Made by a program: the position numbers and the translations under genes | The notes under the pieces: model-generated | What the model saw: the letters and a program-made list of their open reading frames with translations, nothing else | What the model was told of the DNA's origin: nothing | The model's database searches: none | Shown: in pieces, positions 1 through 7,656 of the stretch | How the letters are laid out: each line of letters begins with the position of its first letter | Position numbering within the stretch: the first letter of the stretch is position 1 | DNA from: UBA1413 sp964650525 | Lineage (GTDB): Bacteria > Bacteroidota > Bacteroidia > Bacteroidales > Prolixibacteraceae | DNA: 64,000 bases | Reading direction: 5' to 3' | Assembly (NCBI GenBank): GCA_964650525.1 | Contig: CAZYUA010000013.1 | Coordinates: 38,072-102,071 of the forward strand

Positions 1-1068
1 AAATATCCGGGTTACGGGCTTCACGCGTTGATCGCTCCGGGAATCGTTGTCAATGGTCAGGTCCAGGTGAATGGTTGCCGATTTTTCTGAAATATTATCC
101 GAAGTGATAAAGGTGCCCCATTGCCCGACATGGACCGGATGCGTTTTTGTGAGCCAGACGTTGCGGTAGATTCCGGCACCCGGGTACCAGCGAGACGAAT
201 AATTGGGGTTGTCGAGGCGGATGGCCAGCTGGTTGTCCCCCCCCGGGATGACGCAGGGGGTCAGGTCTAACTGCCAGGAAGCATAACCATATGGCCATCC
301 GCCAACCAGATGACCGTTGACCCACACCATGGCGTACGACATCGCCCCGTCGATTTCCAGAAAGAAGGATTTCCCTGCATCGTTGGCAGCAATGTCCAGC
401 TTCTTCCGGTACCAGGCTACGCCGTTGACAGGCAGGCGCCCCATGCCTCCGTCCACCTCACTCTCCCTGCCCTGCTGGAAGGGTCCCCTGATGGCCCAGT
501 CGTGGGGAAGGTCGACCTTTTCCCAGGAAGTGTCGTCGTAATCCCCCCAAACAAATGGAAAATCCTTTCCCGGATCTTCTCCGGGCCGTTCGTGATGAAG
601 GGCAGATTCACTGATAAACCGGTTGGCGGTGGGCAACATCCATGGCTTGAGGACCTTTTGTGAGATCACAGGGACTTCAGCTTCTGCCGGTTCTTGATCA
701 GCAGGCCTGATGTCATGGAGATCCGTGACTTCCGTCCTTACATCGTAGATCAGCTCGTCGGGAACAACGGTTGCACCATATTTGTAAAACCGCCATCCTT
801 CATTGATGCATTTACGTTCCCGTTTGACCCCATGGATAGTTTCCCTCTCACTTTCTGTGCGGTTTACCTGGTTGATTTCCCGGTCCGTTTCAGGAAAGAA
901 CTCTCGGGTTTTCCGGCTTACGTTGGTAAGGGTTACCTCCCGGCCTTCCTCCTGCTGCCCGAATACAGGAAACCAGAGCAGAATCATCAGCAGGGTGCAT
1001 CCCCCCGATGCTGGAATCTTCTTACCAAACGGCTCAGGAAACAGGCTGCACTTCGGAAAACAGCCCAT
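1..1068 (-). CDS. GH2 family beta-galactosidase, N-terminal part (runs off the window)
   Basis: The minus strand is open from an ATG at 1068 to the window edge, giving 356 residues with no stop. A purine-rich GGAGAG lies just upstream of the ATG. After a short hydrophobic export segment (LLMILLWFPVFG) the protein shows the glycoside hydrolase family 2 sugar-binding jelly-roll: WEKVDLPHDW, GVAWYRKKL, AMVWVNGHLVGG and SSRWYPGAGIYRNVWL. These are hallmarks of bacterial beta-galactosidases/beta-glucuronidases; the catalytic barrel lies outside the window, so substrate cannot be read. Residues 70-140 form an atypical acidic spacer before the GH2 fold. The gene is divergent from a sulfatase at 1534, which suggests joint use of a sulfated galactose- or uronate-containing glycan. 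Family assignment is firm; exact activity is inferred. Confidence 0.88.
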   Translation of the reverse strand, partial: MGCFPKCSLFPEPFGKKIPASGGCTLLMILLWFPVFGQQEEGREVTLTNVSRKTREFFPETDREINQVNRTESERETIHGVKRERKCINEGWRFYKYGATVVPDELIYDVRTEVTDLHDIRPADQEPAEAEVPVISQKVLKPWMLPTANRFISESALHHERPGEDPGKDFPFVWGDYDDTSWEKVDLPHDWAIRGPFQQGRESEVDGGMGRLPVNGVAWYRKKLDIAANDAGKSFFLEIDGAMSYAMVWVNGHLVGGWPYGYASWQLDLTPCVIPGGDNQLAIRLDNPNYSSRWYPGAGIYRNVWLTKTHPVHVGQWGTFITSDNISEKSATIHLDLTIDNDSRSDQRVKPVTRIF

Positions 1069-1533
1069 TGTCTTTGGTCTCTCCTTTTTATCAGAAATTC
1101 CAAATAACCGGGAAAAACGACTTTTTTTCATCGTGACCCGGCAGGTTCTTTTGTTTGTCAGCAGTGGCACCCTGTGAATCTTGTGACAATGTAAAAAAAA
1201 ACTTCATACAAACCTGATTCCGCAGGGTTATTTCTTGAAAACAGGGATTACCTGCAGCTGATTTTTGCTATATTAGCCCTGCCTGATCCGTGTTGCCCTG
1301 GCAAAGGGATCTCTCCGGGTTGTCTGTCATCTGGAAATTGAATCATTTCCTGACAGGGATCCTTTCGCAGAATCATGGCTGCGTGGAGTGCTGATTCGTT
1401 CAACGACTGTAGATGGCAGTCCGGGGCCGGACTTCATCCGTAGAAGAACCATCAGGCTTCAGTGACAGGAAGGGAAAGCCATTCCCTGGCACCCGGAAGA
1501 AGTGAGACACAAAACGGATAGAATAAAAATCAC
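1069..1533. other. Divergent intergenic region between GH2 and sulfatase genes
   Basis: These 465 bases separate two divergent genes and must carry both promoters. Open frames here are short and lack protein-like composition. I see no clear TAnnTTTG element, no tRNA shape and no strong hairpin. Nothing further can be supported. Confidence 0.5.
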
Positions 1534-2958
1534 ATGAAACCAACCGCCCTATTACTGCCGGCATCCCTGTTGCTGGTAACGGCCTGCAGTACCCGTAACA
1601 GGAATGAACCGGAAAGCCGCAAACCCAACATCATTTATATTCTGGCCGATGATCTCGGCTATGGTGACATAAGTTGTTACGGGCAGAAGCAGTTTACCAC
1701 CCCCCACCTCGACCAGTTGGCTGCTTCAGGGTTAAAATTCACGCAGCATTATGCAGGTTCCACAGTCTGTGCGCCCTCCCGGTGCTCGCTGATGACCGGA
1801 CTCCACACGGGTCATACCTTTATCCGCGGAAACAAAGAAACAGAGCCGGAAGGTCAATACCCCCTCGAATCACCGGCAGTGACCATTGCCGAGGCCTTAA
1901 AGGAAGCAGGTTATGTCACTGGTGCATTCGGCAAGTGGGGTCTGGGCTATCCCGGATCGGAAGGCGACCCGCTGAACCAGGGTTTTGATGTATTTTTCGG
2001 ATATAACTGCCAGCGGATGGCTCACCATTATTATCCCCGGTATGTATGGCACAACAGGGATTCGTTCCGGCTTGAAGGAAATGAAGGAACCGGAACCGGA
2101 CAGTATGGACCGGCGGTGATTCATTCAGAGGCTCTCAAATTCCTGGAGATCAATAAAGATAAACCCTTTTTCCTGTACTACCCCTCCCTTATTCCCCATG
2201 CTGAACTGTTCGCCCCGGAAGCACAAATGAAAAGATTCCGCGGCAGGTTCGAACCGGAAATGGGTTACGCGGGAGTGGATGGCGGGGAACATTTCCGCAC
2301 CGGGATGTATGGGTCACAGTCAGAACCGCGGGCCGCATTTGCTGCCATGGTCACCCTTCTCGATGAACAGGTGGGTGAGTTGGTGGCCAAACTGAAGGAA
2401 CTGGGAATCTACGAAAATACGATCATCCTGTTTTCGAGCGATAACGGCCCCCACAGGGAGGGAGGTGCAGATCCGGAATTTTTTAATTCCAACAGTATCT
2501 TCAGGGGTTTTAAAAGGGACCTTTATGAAGGGGGTATCCGTGTGCCGATGATCGCTGTCTGGGATGGCATGACCAAACCAGGAACCGAAACAGACCATCC
2601 TTCTGCTTTCTGGGATGTCTTTCCCACCCTGGCAGAAATCGCCGGTGCGAAAGTTCCGGCCGGAACCGACGGTATCTCCTTCCTTCCCACCCTGCTGGGG
2701 AAAAAGGGACAGAAAACCCATGATTACCTCTACTGGGAGTTTCATGAAGGGGAGGGATCCAGAGCACTTCGAACAGAAAACTGGAAGTTGATACAAAATT
2801 TCATTAAGGATCCTACGAAGACTAGTCAGGAACTATATGACCTTGAGAAAGACCCCGGTGAGCAGTGCAACCAGGTCGTTACAAACCCTTACAGAGTGAA
2901 AAGAATGACAAAACGGATGAATAAGGTACGCACTGAGTCTGAAATTTTCAGGTTTTGA
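1534..2958 (+). CDS. Arylsulfatase A-like lipoprotein (sulfatase family S1)
   Basis: This 474-residue protein should remove sulfate esters from glycans. The N-terminus is a lipoprotein signal with lipobox VTAC (Cys18), so it is probably anchored in the outer membrane or periplasm. The metal-site motif ADDLGYGD is at about 38-45, and the sulfatase signature CAPSR starts at Cys79, the residue that must be oxidised to formylglycine by a maturase. No maturase is seen in this window. SSDNGPH and the C-terminal TESEIFRF are typical of Bacteroidota arylsulfatases, and the length is normal. It is divergent from the GH2 gene, which supports a role in degrading a sulfated polysaccharide. The exact sulfated sugar cannot be told from the sequence. 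Confidence 0.93.
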   Translation: MKPTALLLPASLLLVTACSTRNRNEPESRKPNIIYILADDLGYGDISCYGQKQFTTPHLDQLAASGLKFTQHYAGSTVCAPSRCSLMTGLHTGHTFIRGNKETEPEGQYPLESPAVTIAEALKEAGYVTGAFGKWGLGYPGSEGDPLNQGFDVFFGYNCQRMAHHYYPRYVWHNRDSFRLEGNEGTGTGQYGPAVIHSEALKFLEINKDKPFFLYYPSLIPHAELFAPEAQMKRFRGRFEPEMGYAGVDGGEHFRTGMYGSQSEPRAAFAAMVTLLDEQVGELVAKLKELGIYENTIILFSSDNGPHREGGADPEFFNSNSIFRGFKRDLYEGGIRVPMIAVWDGMTKPGTETDHPSAFWDVFPTLAEIAGAKVPAGTDGISFLPTLLGKKGQKTHDYLYWEFHEGEGSRALRTENWKLIQNFIKDPTKTSQELYDLEKDPGEQCNQVVTNPYRVKRMTKRMNKVRTESEIFRF

Positions 2959-2965
2959 ACTGCCG

Positions 2966-3358
2966 ATGACCGCCCTTGAACGGTTAGAGAATGCGATCAG
3001 GGAAAAGGAGTTCACCGTCGGATTCACCTACCCGGCCAACCACCGGGTATACCTGGATGCCATCCGGGTGGAACAGGAGGTAAGGTACACCGTTATCCTA
3101 TTGAAGAGAGGCAACAGGACAGGCAAGGAATACACATTCCCTCCCGACACAGCCGGGCTGGGAAAAGCGACCGGAACACTTAAGGGGACCTTGACGAAAC
3201 CGGATTCCGCCCGACTCAGGCAAGGCGAGTTTCAAAATGGGCGGATTAAACAATCTGATTTTGAGAGGACTTCTTTAACTGCCATACCTTTACCGGGAGT
3301 TATGATGGTAAGTAAATCAATATTCTACCGAAAAAAATATGAAATCGGGACAGTATAA
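2966..3358 (+). CDS. Hypothetical protein, possibly a remnant
   Basis: A 130-residue frame begins 7 bases after the sulfatase stop. Its first 100 codons have the same codon style as neighbouring genes, while the last 30 look less gene-like. I do not recognise a family. There is no signal peptide and no membrane segment. The spacing would fit translational coupling to the sulfatase, but the lack of motifs and the ragged end also fit a decayed fragment of a larger gene, for example a carbohydrate-binding domain. Treat it as unproven. Confidence 0.35.
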   Translation: MTALERLENAIREKEFTVGFTYPANHRVYLDAIRVEQEVRYTVILLKRGNRTGKEYTFPPDTAGLGKATGTLKGTLTKPDSARLRQGEFQNGRIKQSDFERTSLTAIPLPGVMMVSKSIFYRKKYEIGTV

Positions 3359-3431
3359 GTCACTTGCTGATCCTGGTACGGAGCAGTGGCTGTTGGATTT
3401 TGCGGACTAATCCTGACATACAGTCAGGCAA

Positions 3432-3474
3432 AAGAAAACCGGCAAACGGCCTCGGACCGTTTGCCGGTTTTCTT
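3432..3474 (-). terminator. Intrinsic terminator of the cytochrome bd operon
   Basis: An 18-base perfect inverted repeat (3432-3449 against 3457-3474, core CCGGCAAACGG) has a 7-base loop. On the minus strand it is followed by a T-rich run (TTTTCTTTTG). It overlaps the stop codon of the 33-residue peptide gene and ends the cydAB operon. T-rich bases also flank the other side, so it may act in both directions. Confidence 0.88.
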
Positions 3475-3574
3475 ATCGCTGCTTTTCCAGCTTTTTCAGA
3501 GCCAGCTTAGCCAATTGGTAGGAGACAAAGATGACAACCGGGAGGCTAAAGAGCCAGAGTATTTCATTGATCAT
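3473..3574 (-). CDS. CydX-like 33-residue membrane peptide of cytochrome bd oxidase
   Basis: A 33-residue ORF starts at ATG 3574, 18 bases after the cydB stop, and ends inside the terminator hairpin. It begins MINEILWLFSLPVVIF, one hydrophobic helix of about 17 residues, followed by a short basic amphipathic tail ending KLEKQR. Its place as the last gene of a cydAB operon, its single helix and its size match the CydX/CbdX class of small oxidase subunits, which stabilise the haems in proteobacterial bd oxidases. I see no strict sequence match to E. coli CydX, so the role rests on context and architecture. The gene is shorter than most annotation cut-offs. Confidence 0.72.
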   Translation of the reverse strand: MINEILWLFSLPVVIFVSYQLAKLALKKLEKQR

Positions 3575-3592
3575 GGTTAATCAGTGTATGGG

Positions 3593-4732
3593 TTAGTAAA
3601 CATGTCCTTCGTTCGTGAGATCTGCCTCGTTGACCTTCTTCCGGGTCAGAGCCCTCCAGGTAAAGAAGATGTAAGCCATTACAAAGGGCACAACCAGGGA
3701 TACATAGCTCATGGCGGTGAGGGTGTAGCGGCTCGAGGAGCTGTTCTCGATGGTGAGGGAATCCTGCAAGTTGAAAGTGGACGGATAATAGGCAGTATGG
3801 TTGAGGCCAGCCAGCAGAAACAGGGAAAAGACAGTCAGCACGGTGCCGATACCTGCGGGCCAAATAGCTGCTTCCTTGCTCTTCTCAAAATAGAAACCGG
3901 CACGGAAAATACCCAAAAGTACCAACAGCACTCCTAATAAGAAGAGAACAGCCACCACAGGCATCTGTATCAGGTTATGGAAGTACTTGTAAGGCTCCAT
4001 AAAAACCTCTTTCGTTTCCGGATGAACAGCAAATCCTTTTTTCAGGAAAAGGATGGTAACAAAAGTCACGAAAAAAACCAGGAAAGGAACGGCATCGTAG
4101 AAAAGTTGTTTTCTGGTGCGGGCTATGATCTCCGGATGGTCTACATTCTGCATGAAGAAGAGAACCGCCAGTGTACGTGACAGGAAAAATACGGCCAGTC
4201 CCAATGCCAGGTTCTGGAAATTAAGAGCGGCTTCCAGTCCGTGAGTAGCTGTTTCCCACTGCGAAAAGTTATTCTCGTTCACCGAGAACTGAGAGCCGGT
4301 GAAGAAGGTCGAAACGGCAGCTCCCAGTAAAATGGTGCCCACCAGCCCGTTAATAAACAGGAAGGTCTCGTAGGTTCCTTTTCCCAGGAAGTTTCCGGGC
4401 TTGCTCCGGAACTCGTAGGAAACAGCCTGCAGAATAAAGGCAAACAGGATCAGCATCCAGACCCAGTAAGCTCCTCCGAAACTGGTGCTGTAAAAGAGGG
4501 GGAACGAGGCAAAGAAAGCACCCCCGAAGGTGACCAGGGTAGTGAAGGTAAATTCCCACTTCCGGCCCAGGACATTCACCAGGATGGTCTTTTGGATTTC
4601 ATCTTTTCCGAGCCGGCGAATCAGGGTCTGACCGCCCTGCACAAACAACAGGAAGACCAGCAGAGCCCCCAGCAGGGAGACAATGATCCACCAGTAATGC
4701 TGTAATGCCAGGTGTGACAGGTTTTCAAACAT
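3593..4732 (-). CDS. cydB: Cytochrome bd quinol oxidase subunit II
   Basis: This 379-residue integral membrane protein pairs with CydA to form the terminal oxidase that oxidises quinol and reduces oxygen to water at low oxygen tension. It shows repeated hydrophobic helices and family motifs such as WWIIVSLLGALLVFLLFVQGG near the N-terminus, GRKWEF, and AVSYEFR at about 103-109. Length is normal for the Bacteroidota type. Its start overlaps the end of cydA by 8 bases, so the two are translationally coupled. No missing region or frameshift is seen. Confidence 0.96.
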   Translation of the reverse strand: MFENLSHLALQHYWWIIVSLLGALLVFLLFVQGGQTLIRRLGKDEIQKTILVNVLGRKWEFTFTTLVTFGGAFFASFPLFYSTSFGGAYWVWMLILFAFILQAVSYEFRSKPGNFLGKGTYETFLFINGLVGTILLGAAVSTFFTGSQFSVNENNFSQWETATHGLEAALNFQNLALGLAVFFLSRTLAVLFFMQNVDHPEIIARTRKQLFYDAVPFLVFFVTFVTILFLKKGFAVHPETKEVFMEPYKYFHNLIQMPVVAVLFLLGVLLVLLGIFRAGFYFEKSKEAAIWPAGIGTVLTVFSLFLLAGLNHTAYYPSTFNLQDSLTIENSSSSRYTLTAMSYVSLVVPFVMAYIFFTWRALTRKKVNEADLTNEGHVY

Positions 4733-6266
4733 GGCGAGTCCCTCCTTCCTTTGGTCCTTTTTTGATTTGTTTCAACATGATTTTAATTTCTGCGATCAGC
4801 AGCACCGTAAAAGTGATGGCAAAAAGTACGAAGGTCAGCTGTACCGAACCGGTTGTAAGTTTTGAAACTGCCGCAGAGGTGGGCATAATATCCTGAATGA
4901 TCCATGGTTGCCGGCCCACTTCAGCAACAATCCATCCCATCTGGGTGGCCAGATACGCCAGGGGGATGCAGGCAATAGCCGCAAGGTAAAACCACTTTTT
5001 GTTTTCTGTTTTGTTTTTCAGCACCAGCCAGAGGGTGACGGCAAAGAGAAGGACAAACAAGAATCCCAGCATCACCATAATGCGGAAAGAATAGAAGGTA
5101 AGCTTGATCGGAGGAATGGCATCGTGCTCGGAAGTGAGGTATCCGTAACCGAAATATCTTATGTTCTCATTCAGGACAACCAGCGCACTGTCGGCAATGG
5201 CCTGGGAACCCGACTTTTTGGCTTCTTTATAGGTTTTCAGGGCTGTTATGGCTTTCCTGCCCATTTCCATTTTCTCTGTTGTGGGGATGATCTCCTTTTC
5301 AGGATTACCGTGGATCAGGTCGCGGATTCCGGGTACATACGCGTCGAAATCCTGGAATGCCATATAAGACAGGAAGCCAGGGATTCCTATCTTGAAGATG
5401 AAATCCTGTTTTTTGTGATCTGGTGCGGTTTTATCGGTTTTAATCAGCCCTATGGCGACCAGGGGTGCACGGCTTTGGCCCTCATACAGGTTTTCCATAG
5501 CAGCAAACTTAACAGGTTGGTATTTTGCCAGCAGCCTGGCAGATACATCACCCGTGAGAATGATGAATACCGACATAACCAGCCCGAAGACAGAAGCAAC
5601 CACCATGCTTCTCTTCGCCAGCAACATCTCCCGTTTCTTCATCAGGTACCAGGCACTGATACCCACTACAAAAACCGAGGCCAGCACAAATCCGGACTGT
5701 ATGGTGTGAAGGAACTTGTTAATGGCAACCGGGGAGAAAAGGACTTCCCAGAAGTTGAGCATCTCGTTACGCGCTGTGTCGGGATTGAAGTGCATGCCGG
5801 CGGGATACTGCATCCACGCATTGGCTACCAGAATCCACAAGGCCGACAGGTTGGCGCCCACTGCAACCAGCCAGGTCGAGACCAAATGGAACTTTTTGCT
5901 CACTTTGTTCCATCCGAAAAACATCACAGCGATAAAGGTACTCTCCAGAAAGAAGGCCATAATCCCCTCGATGGCCAGCGGCGCCCCAAAGATGTCGCCC
6001 ACAAACCATGAATAATTAGACCAGTTGGTGCCGAATTCAAACTCCAGGATGATCCCGGTAGCCACCCCGATGGCAAAATTGATCCCAAACAGGGTCATCC
6101 AGAATTTAGTAGTCCTCTTCCATTCCTCATCACCCGTTTTTACATAGAGGGTCTCCATAAAGGCGATCAGAAAGGAGAGCCCCAGGGTAAGCGGCACGAA
6201 GATCCAGTGATACATAGCCGTCAGAGCAAATTGCGCCCTCGACCAGTCAACAAGCGATACATCCAT
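4725..6266 (-). CDS. cydA: Cytochrome bd quinol oxidase subunit I
   Basis: This 513-residue membrane protein carries the haems and the quinol site. Visible family residues are His20 (ligand of the high-spin haem, in MYHWIF), Glu100 and Glu108 (equivalent to E. coli Glu99 and Glu107 of the proton path), His187 (haem b558 ligand, in NKFLHTIQSGF) and the late GRQPW motif. The numbering is offset by only one from E. coli. The start at 6266 lies one base after the stop of the DUF4492 gene, and the end overlaps cydB. The operon suggests microaerobic respiration. Confidence 0.97.
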   Translation of the reverse strand: MDVSLVDWSRAQFALTAMYHWIFVPLTLGLSFLIAFMETLYVKTGDEEWKRTTKFWMTLFGINFAIGVATGIILEFEFGTNWSNYSWFVGDIFGAPLAIEGIMAFFLESTFIAVMFFGWNKVSKKFHLVSTWLVAVGANLSALWILVANAWMQYPAGMHFNPDTARNEMLNFWEVLFSPVAINKFLHTIQSGFVLASVFVVGISAWYLMKKREMLLAKRSMVVASVFGLVMSVFIILTGDVSARLLAKYQPVKFAAMENLYEGQSRAPLVAIGLIKTDKTAPDHKKQDFIFKIGIPGFLSYMAFQDFDAYVPGIRDLIHGNPEKEIIPTTEKMEMGRKAITALKTYKEAKKSGSQAIADSALVVLNENIRYFGYGYLTSEHDAIPPIKLTFYSFRIMVMLGFLFVLLFAVTLWLVLKNKTENKKWFYLAAIACIPLAYLATQMGWIVAEVGRQPWIIQDIMPTSAAVSKLTTGSVQLTFVLFAITFTVLLIAEIKIMLKQIKKGPKEGGTRHV

Positions 6267-6267
6267 A

Positions 6268-6483
6268 TTATGGCAGTTTATTGGTTAATTCCTCGATCAC
6301 ATAATCCGATTTTTCCTCTTCCGACTCAAATCTTTCGTTCAGAAAGTCGGGGAAGAAAAAGATCCTGAAAACAACAAAAAAAATGAATAACTTAATCAGG
6401 ATAATGATCCACAGACTCTTGCCGACAGTCATACTTAGAAAACCGTCGCGGTAAAAATGGTATATTCTCTTCAAGAAGTGCAT
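6268..6483 (-). CDS. DUF4492 small membrane protein of the cyd operon
   Basis: A 71-residue protein begins MHFLKRIYHFYRDGF at ATG 6483. A longer frame from 6630 exists, but the family normally begins at this LKRIYxFYRDGF segment, so I chose the internal ATG. One strong helix (SLWIIILIKLFIFFVVFRIF) spans residues 23-42, then FPDFLNERF and an acidic tail. DUF4492 proteins typically sit directly upstream of cydA in Bacteroidota. The stop is separated from the cydA ATG by one base. The function is unknown; a role in assembly or stability of the oxidase is inferred from the fixed neighbourhood. Confidence 0.83.
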   Translation of the reverse strand: MHFLKRIYHFYRDGFLSMTVGKSLWIIILIKLFIFFVVFRIFFFPDFLNERFESEEEKSDYVIEELTNKLP

Positions 6484-6555
6484 GGCACAGGGACTGTTTA
6501 AATATAGATAAAATATTATTCCTTGTTGCCGGGACAGAAAAATATCAATGCAATT

Positions 6556-6589
6556 AAAGAGGTTGCACTCCAATCGATACAACCTCTTT
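6556..6589. terminator. Hairpin between the sigma-factor relic and the cyd operon
   Basis: AAAGAGGTTG (6556-6565) pairs with CAACCTCTTT (6580-6589) around a 14-base loop. On the minus strand it is followed by AATTGCATTGATATTTTTC, on the plus strand by a weaker T-rich stretch. It may isolate the cyd operon from read-through or be the old terminator of the decayed upstream gene. Confidence 0.5.
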
Positions 6590-6657
6590 CTTAAGGCTTT
6601 TGGAATTCTTTCAGGCTCTTTTTCCTTCAAAATTCATCATCGGGGTGTTTTTCTCCA

Positions 6658-6747
6658 TCACCGAAACTGGAATTTTCCAACCAGATCCCTGAAGGCATCG
6701 GCATCGCCTTCCCTCAAGCCCTGTAGGAGTTTATTCTCGTCCGAAAC
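6658..6747 (-). pseudogene. Remnant of an ECF sigma-70 factor N-terminus
   Basis: The minus strand encodes SDENKLLQGLREGDADAF followed by RDLVGKFQ. This closely resembles the first helix of region 2 in ECF sigma factors (pattern LLxxLREGDxxAFxxLVxxYQ). The frame ends in TGA at 6658 right after this segment. No region 2.2-2.4 or region 4 sequence follows in any frame that I can read, and no convincing start codon precedes it. I read this as a truncated, dead gene. The stretch from 6748 to 7038 upstream holds no recognisable coding sequence. Confidence 0.5.
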
Positions 6748-7038
6748 CTTTTTCTTAGCTAATCTGCCCTTTCTGTTCCCAGGGGTCTCACCGTAACTGC
6801 GCACATTACCTCGCCCGGGAACATCAATGTATATCCCGCACCTGCACCCGGCCGGGTACCCCTGAAATGATGGCAAACGGGAATGTCAACTACGGCAGGG
6901 TGACTTCATTTCTACCACAAAACAAAGTAGACCTTTGGGACCAGGGGAAACAGCACGTTTCCGGAAGATCATTTATGGATCGGGTACATCGGCCAGCCTC
7001 TACCCGGGAATAGAAGTATATCTTAGGATCTGAACTGT

Positions 7039-7656
7039 TTATCGGAGAATTTTTATTCCTTCGAGAGCGGATTGATCGCCCGGGGACCAAAGGATGACCT
7101 TGTTAAAGAGGATTTTAGCCTCCCGTGTTTTACCCAGCTGCAGGTTGCTCCATGCCAGCATCAGGAGTCCGTCGTAACCAAACGGATAGAGATCCACCAC
7201 TTTCTGGAAGCATCTGGCTGCCTGCGACCACTCTTTCCGCTCATAATAGACCAGTCCCAGCCGGTACAGGGCCACGGTATTTCCCGGGTTATTCTCCAGG
7301 ATCTGGTTGTAATATCCGATCACCTCATTCCACTCGTTTTTGGCAGCCAGGGGCAGGATAAGCCCGAATCTGGCCTCCTCCGAATAAGGAAGCAAAGCCA
7401 GGGCTTTCCTGTAGTAAGTTTTGGATTCTTCGAACCTGCCACTCTTATAATGAAGCCAACCCAGCCGGAGGTTATACTCGTAGGAATTATCCTGATAGGT
7501 TTCCGACAAAAAGGAAGCCGACTTCCGGAAATCGCCTTCTTTCTCAGCGGCATAACTTTGCTCAAAGGCTTTGAGAACATTCTCACTGTATTGTCCGCTG
7601 ACCGGAACAGCCATGCTGAATATCAGGATTGCCCAAATACATCTTAAAGATTCCAT
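7039..7656 (-). CDS. Exported tetratricopeptide-repeat protein
   Basis: This 205-residue protein has an N-terminal signal (MESLRCIWAILIFSMAVPVSG) and then about four TPR helix pairs. Examples are YNLRLGWLHYKSGRFEES, ALYRLGLVYYERKEWSQAA and GLLMLAWSNLQLGKTREA, with the usual Tyr/Gly/Ala positions. It should act in the periplasm as a protein-protein adaptor. It is the last gene of a seven-gene operon and its start overlaps the end of the barrel gene by 13 bases, so the pair is translated together. A natural reading is that it docks to that outer-membrane protein. No enzymatic motif is present. Confidence 0.85.
   Translation of the reverse strand: MESLRCIWAILIFSMAVPVSGQYSENVLKAFEQSYAAEKEGDFRKSASFLSETYQDNSYEYNLRLGWLHYKSGRFEESKTYYRKALALLPYSEEARFGLILPLAAKNEWNEVIGYYNQILENNPGNTVALYRLGLVYYERKEWSQAARCFQKVVDLYPFGYDGLLMLAWSNLQLGKTREAKILFNKVILWSPGDQSALEGIKILR

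Noticed and set aside
4908..6011. 367-residue plus-strand ORF
   Set aside because: It is the reverse strand of cydA; composition (His, Gln, Gly-rich, no hydrophobic core) is that of a shadow frame.
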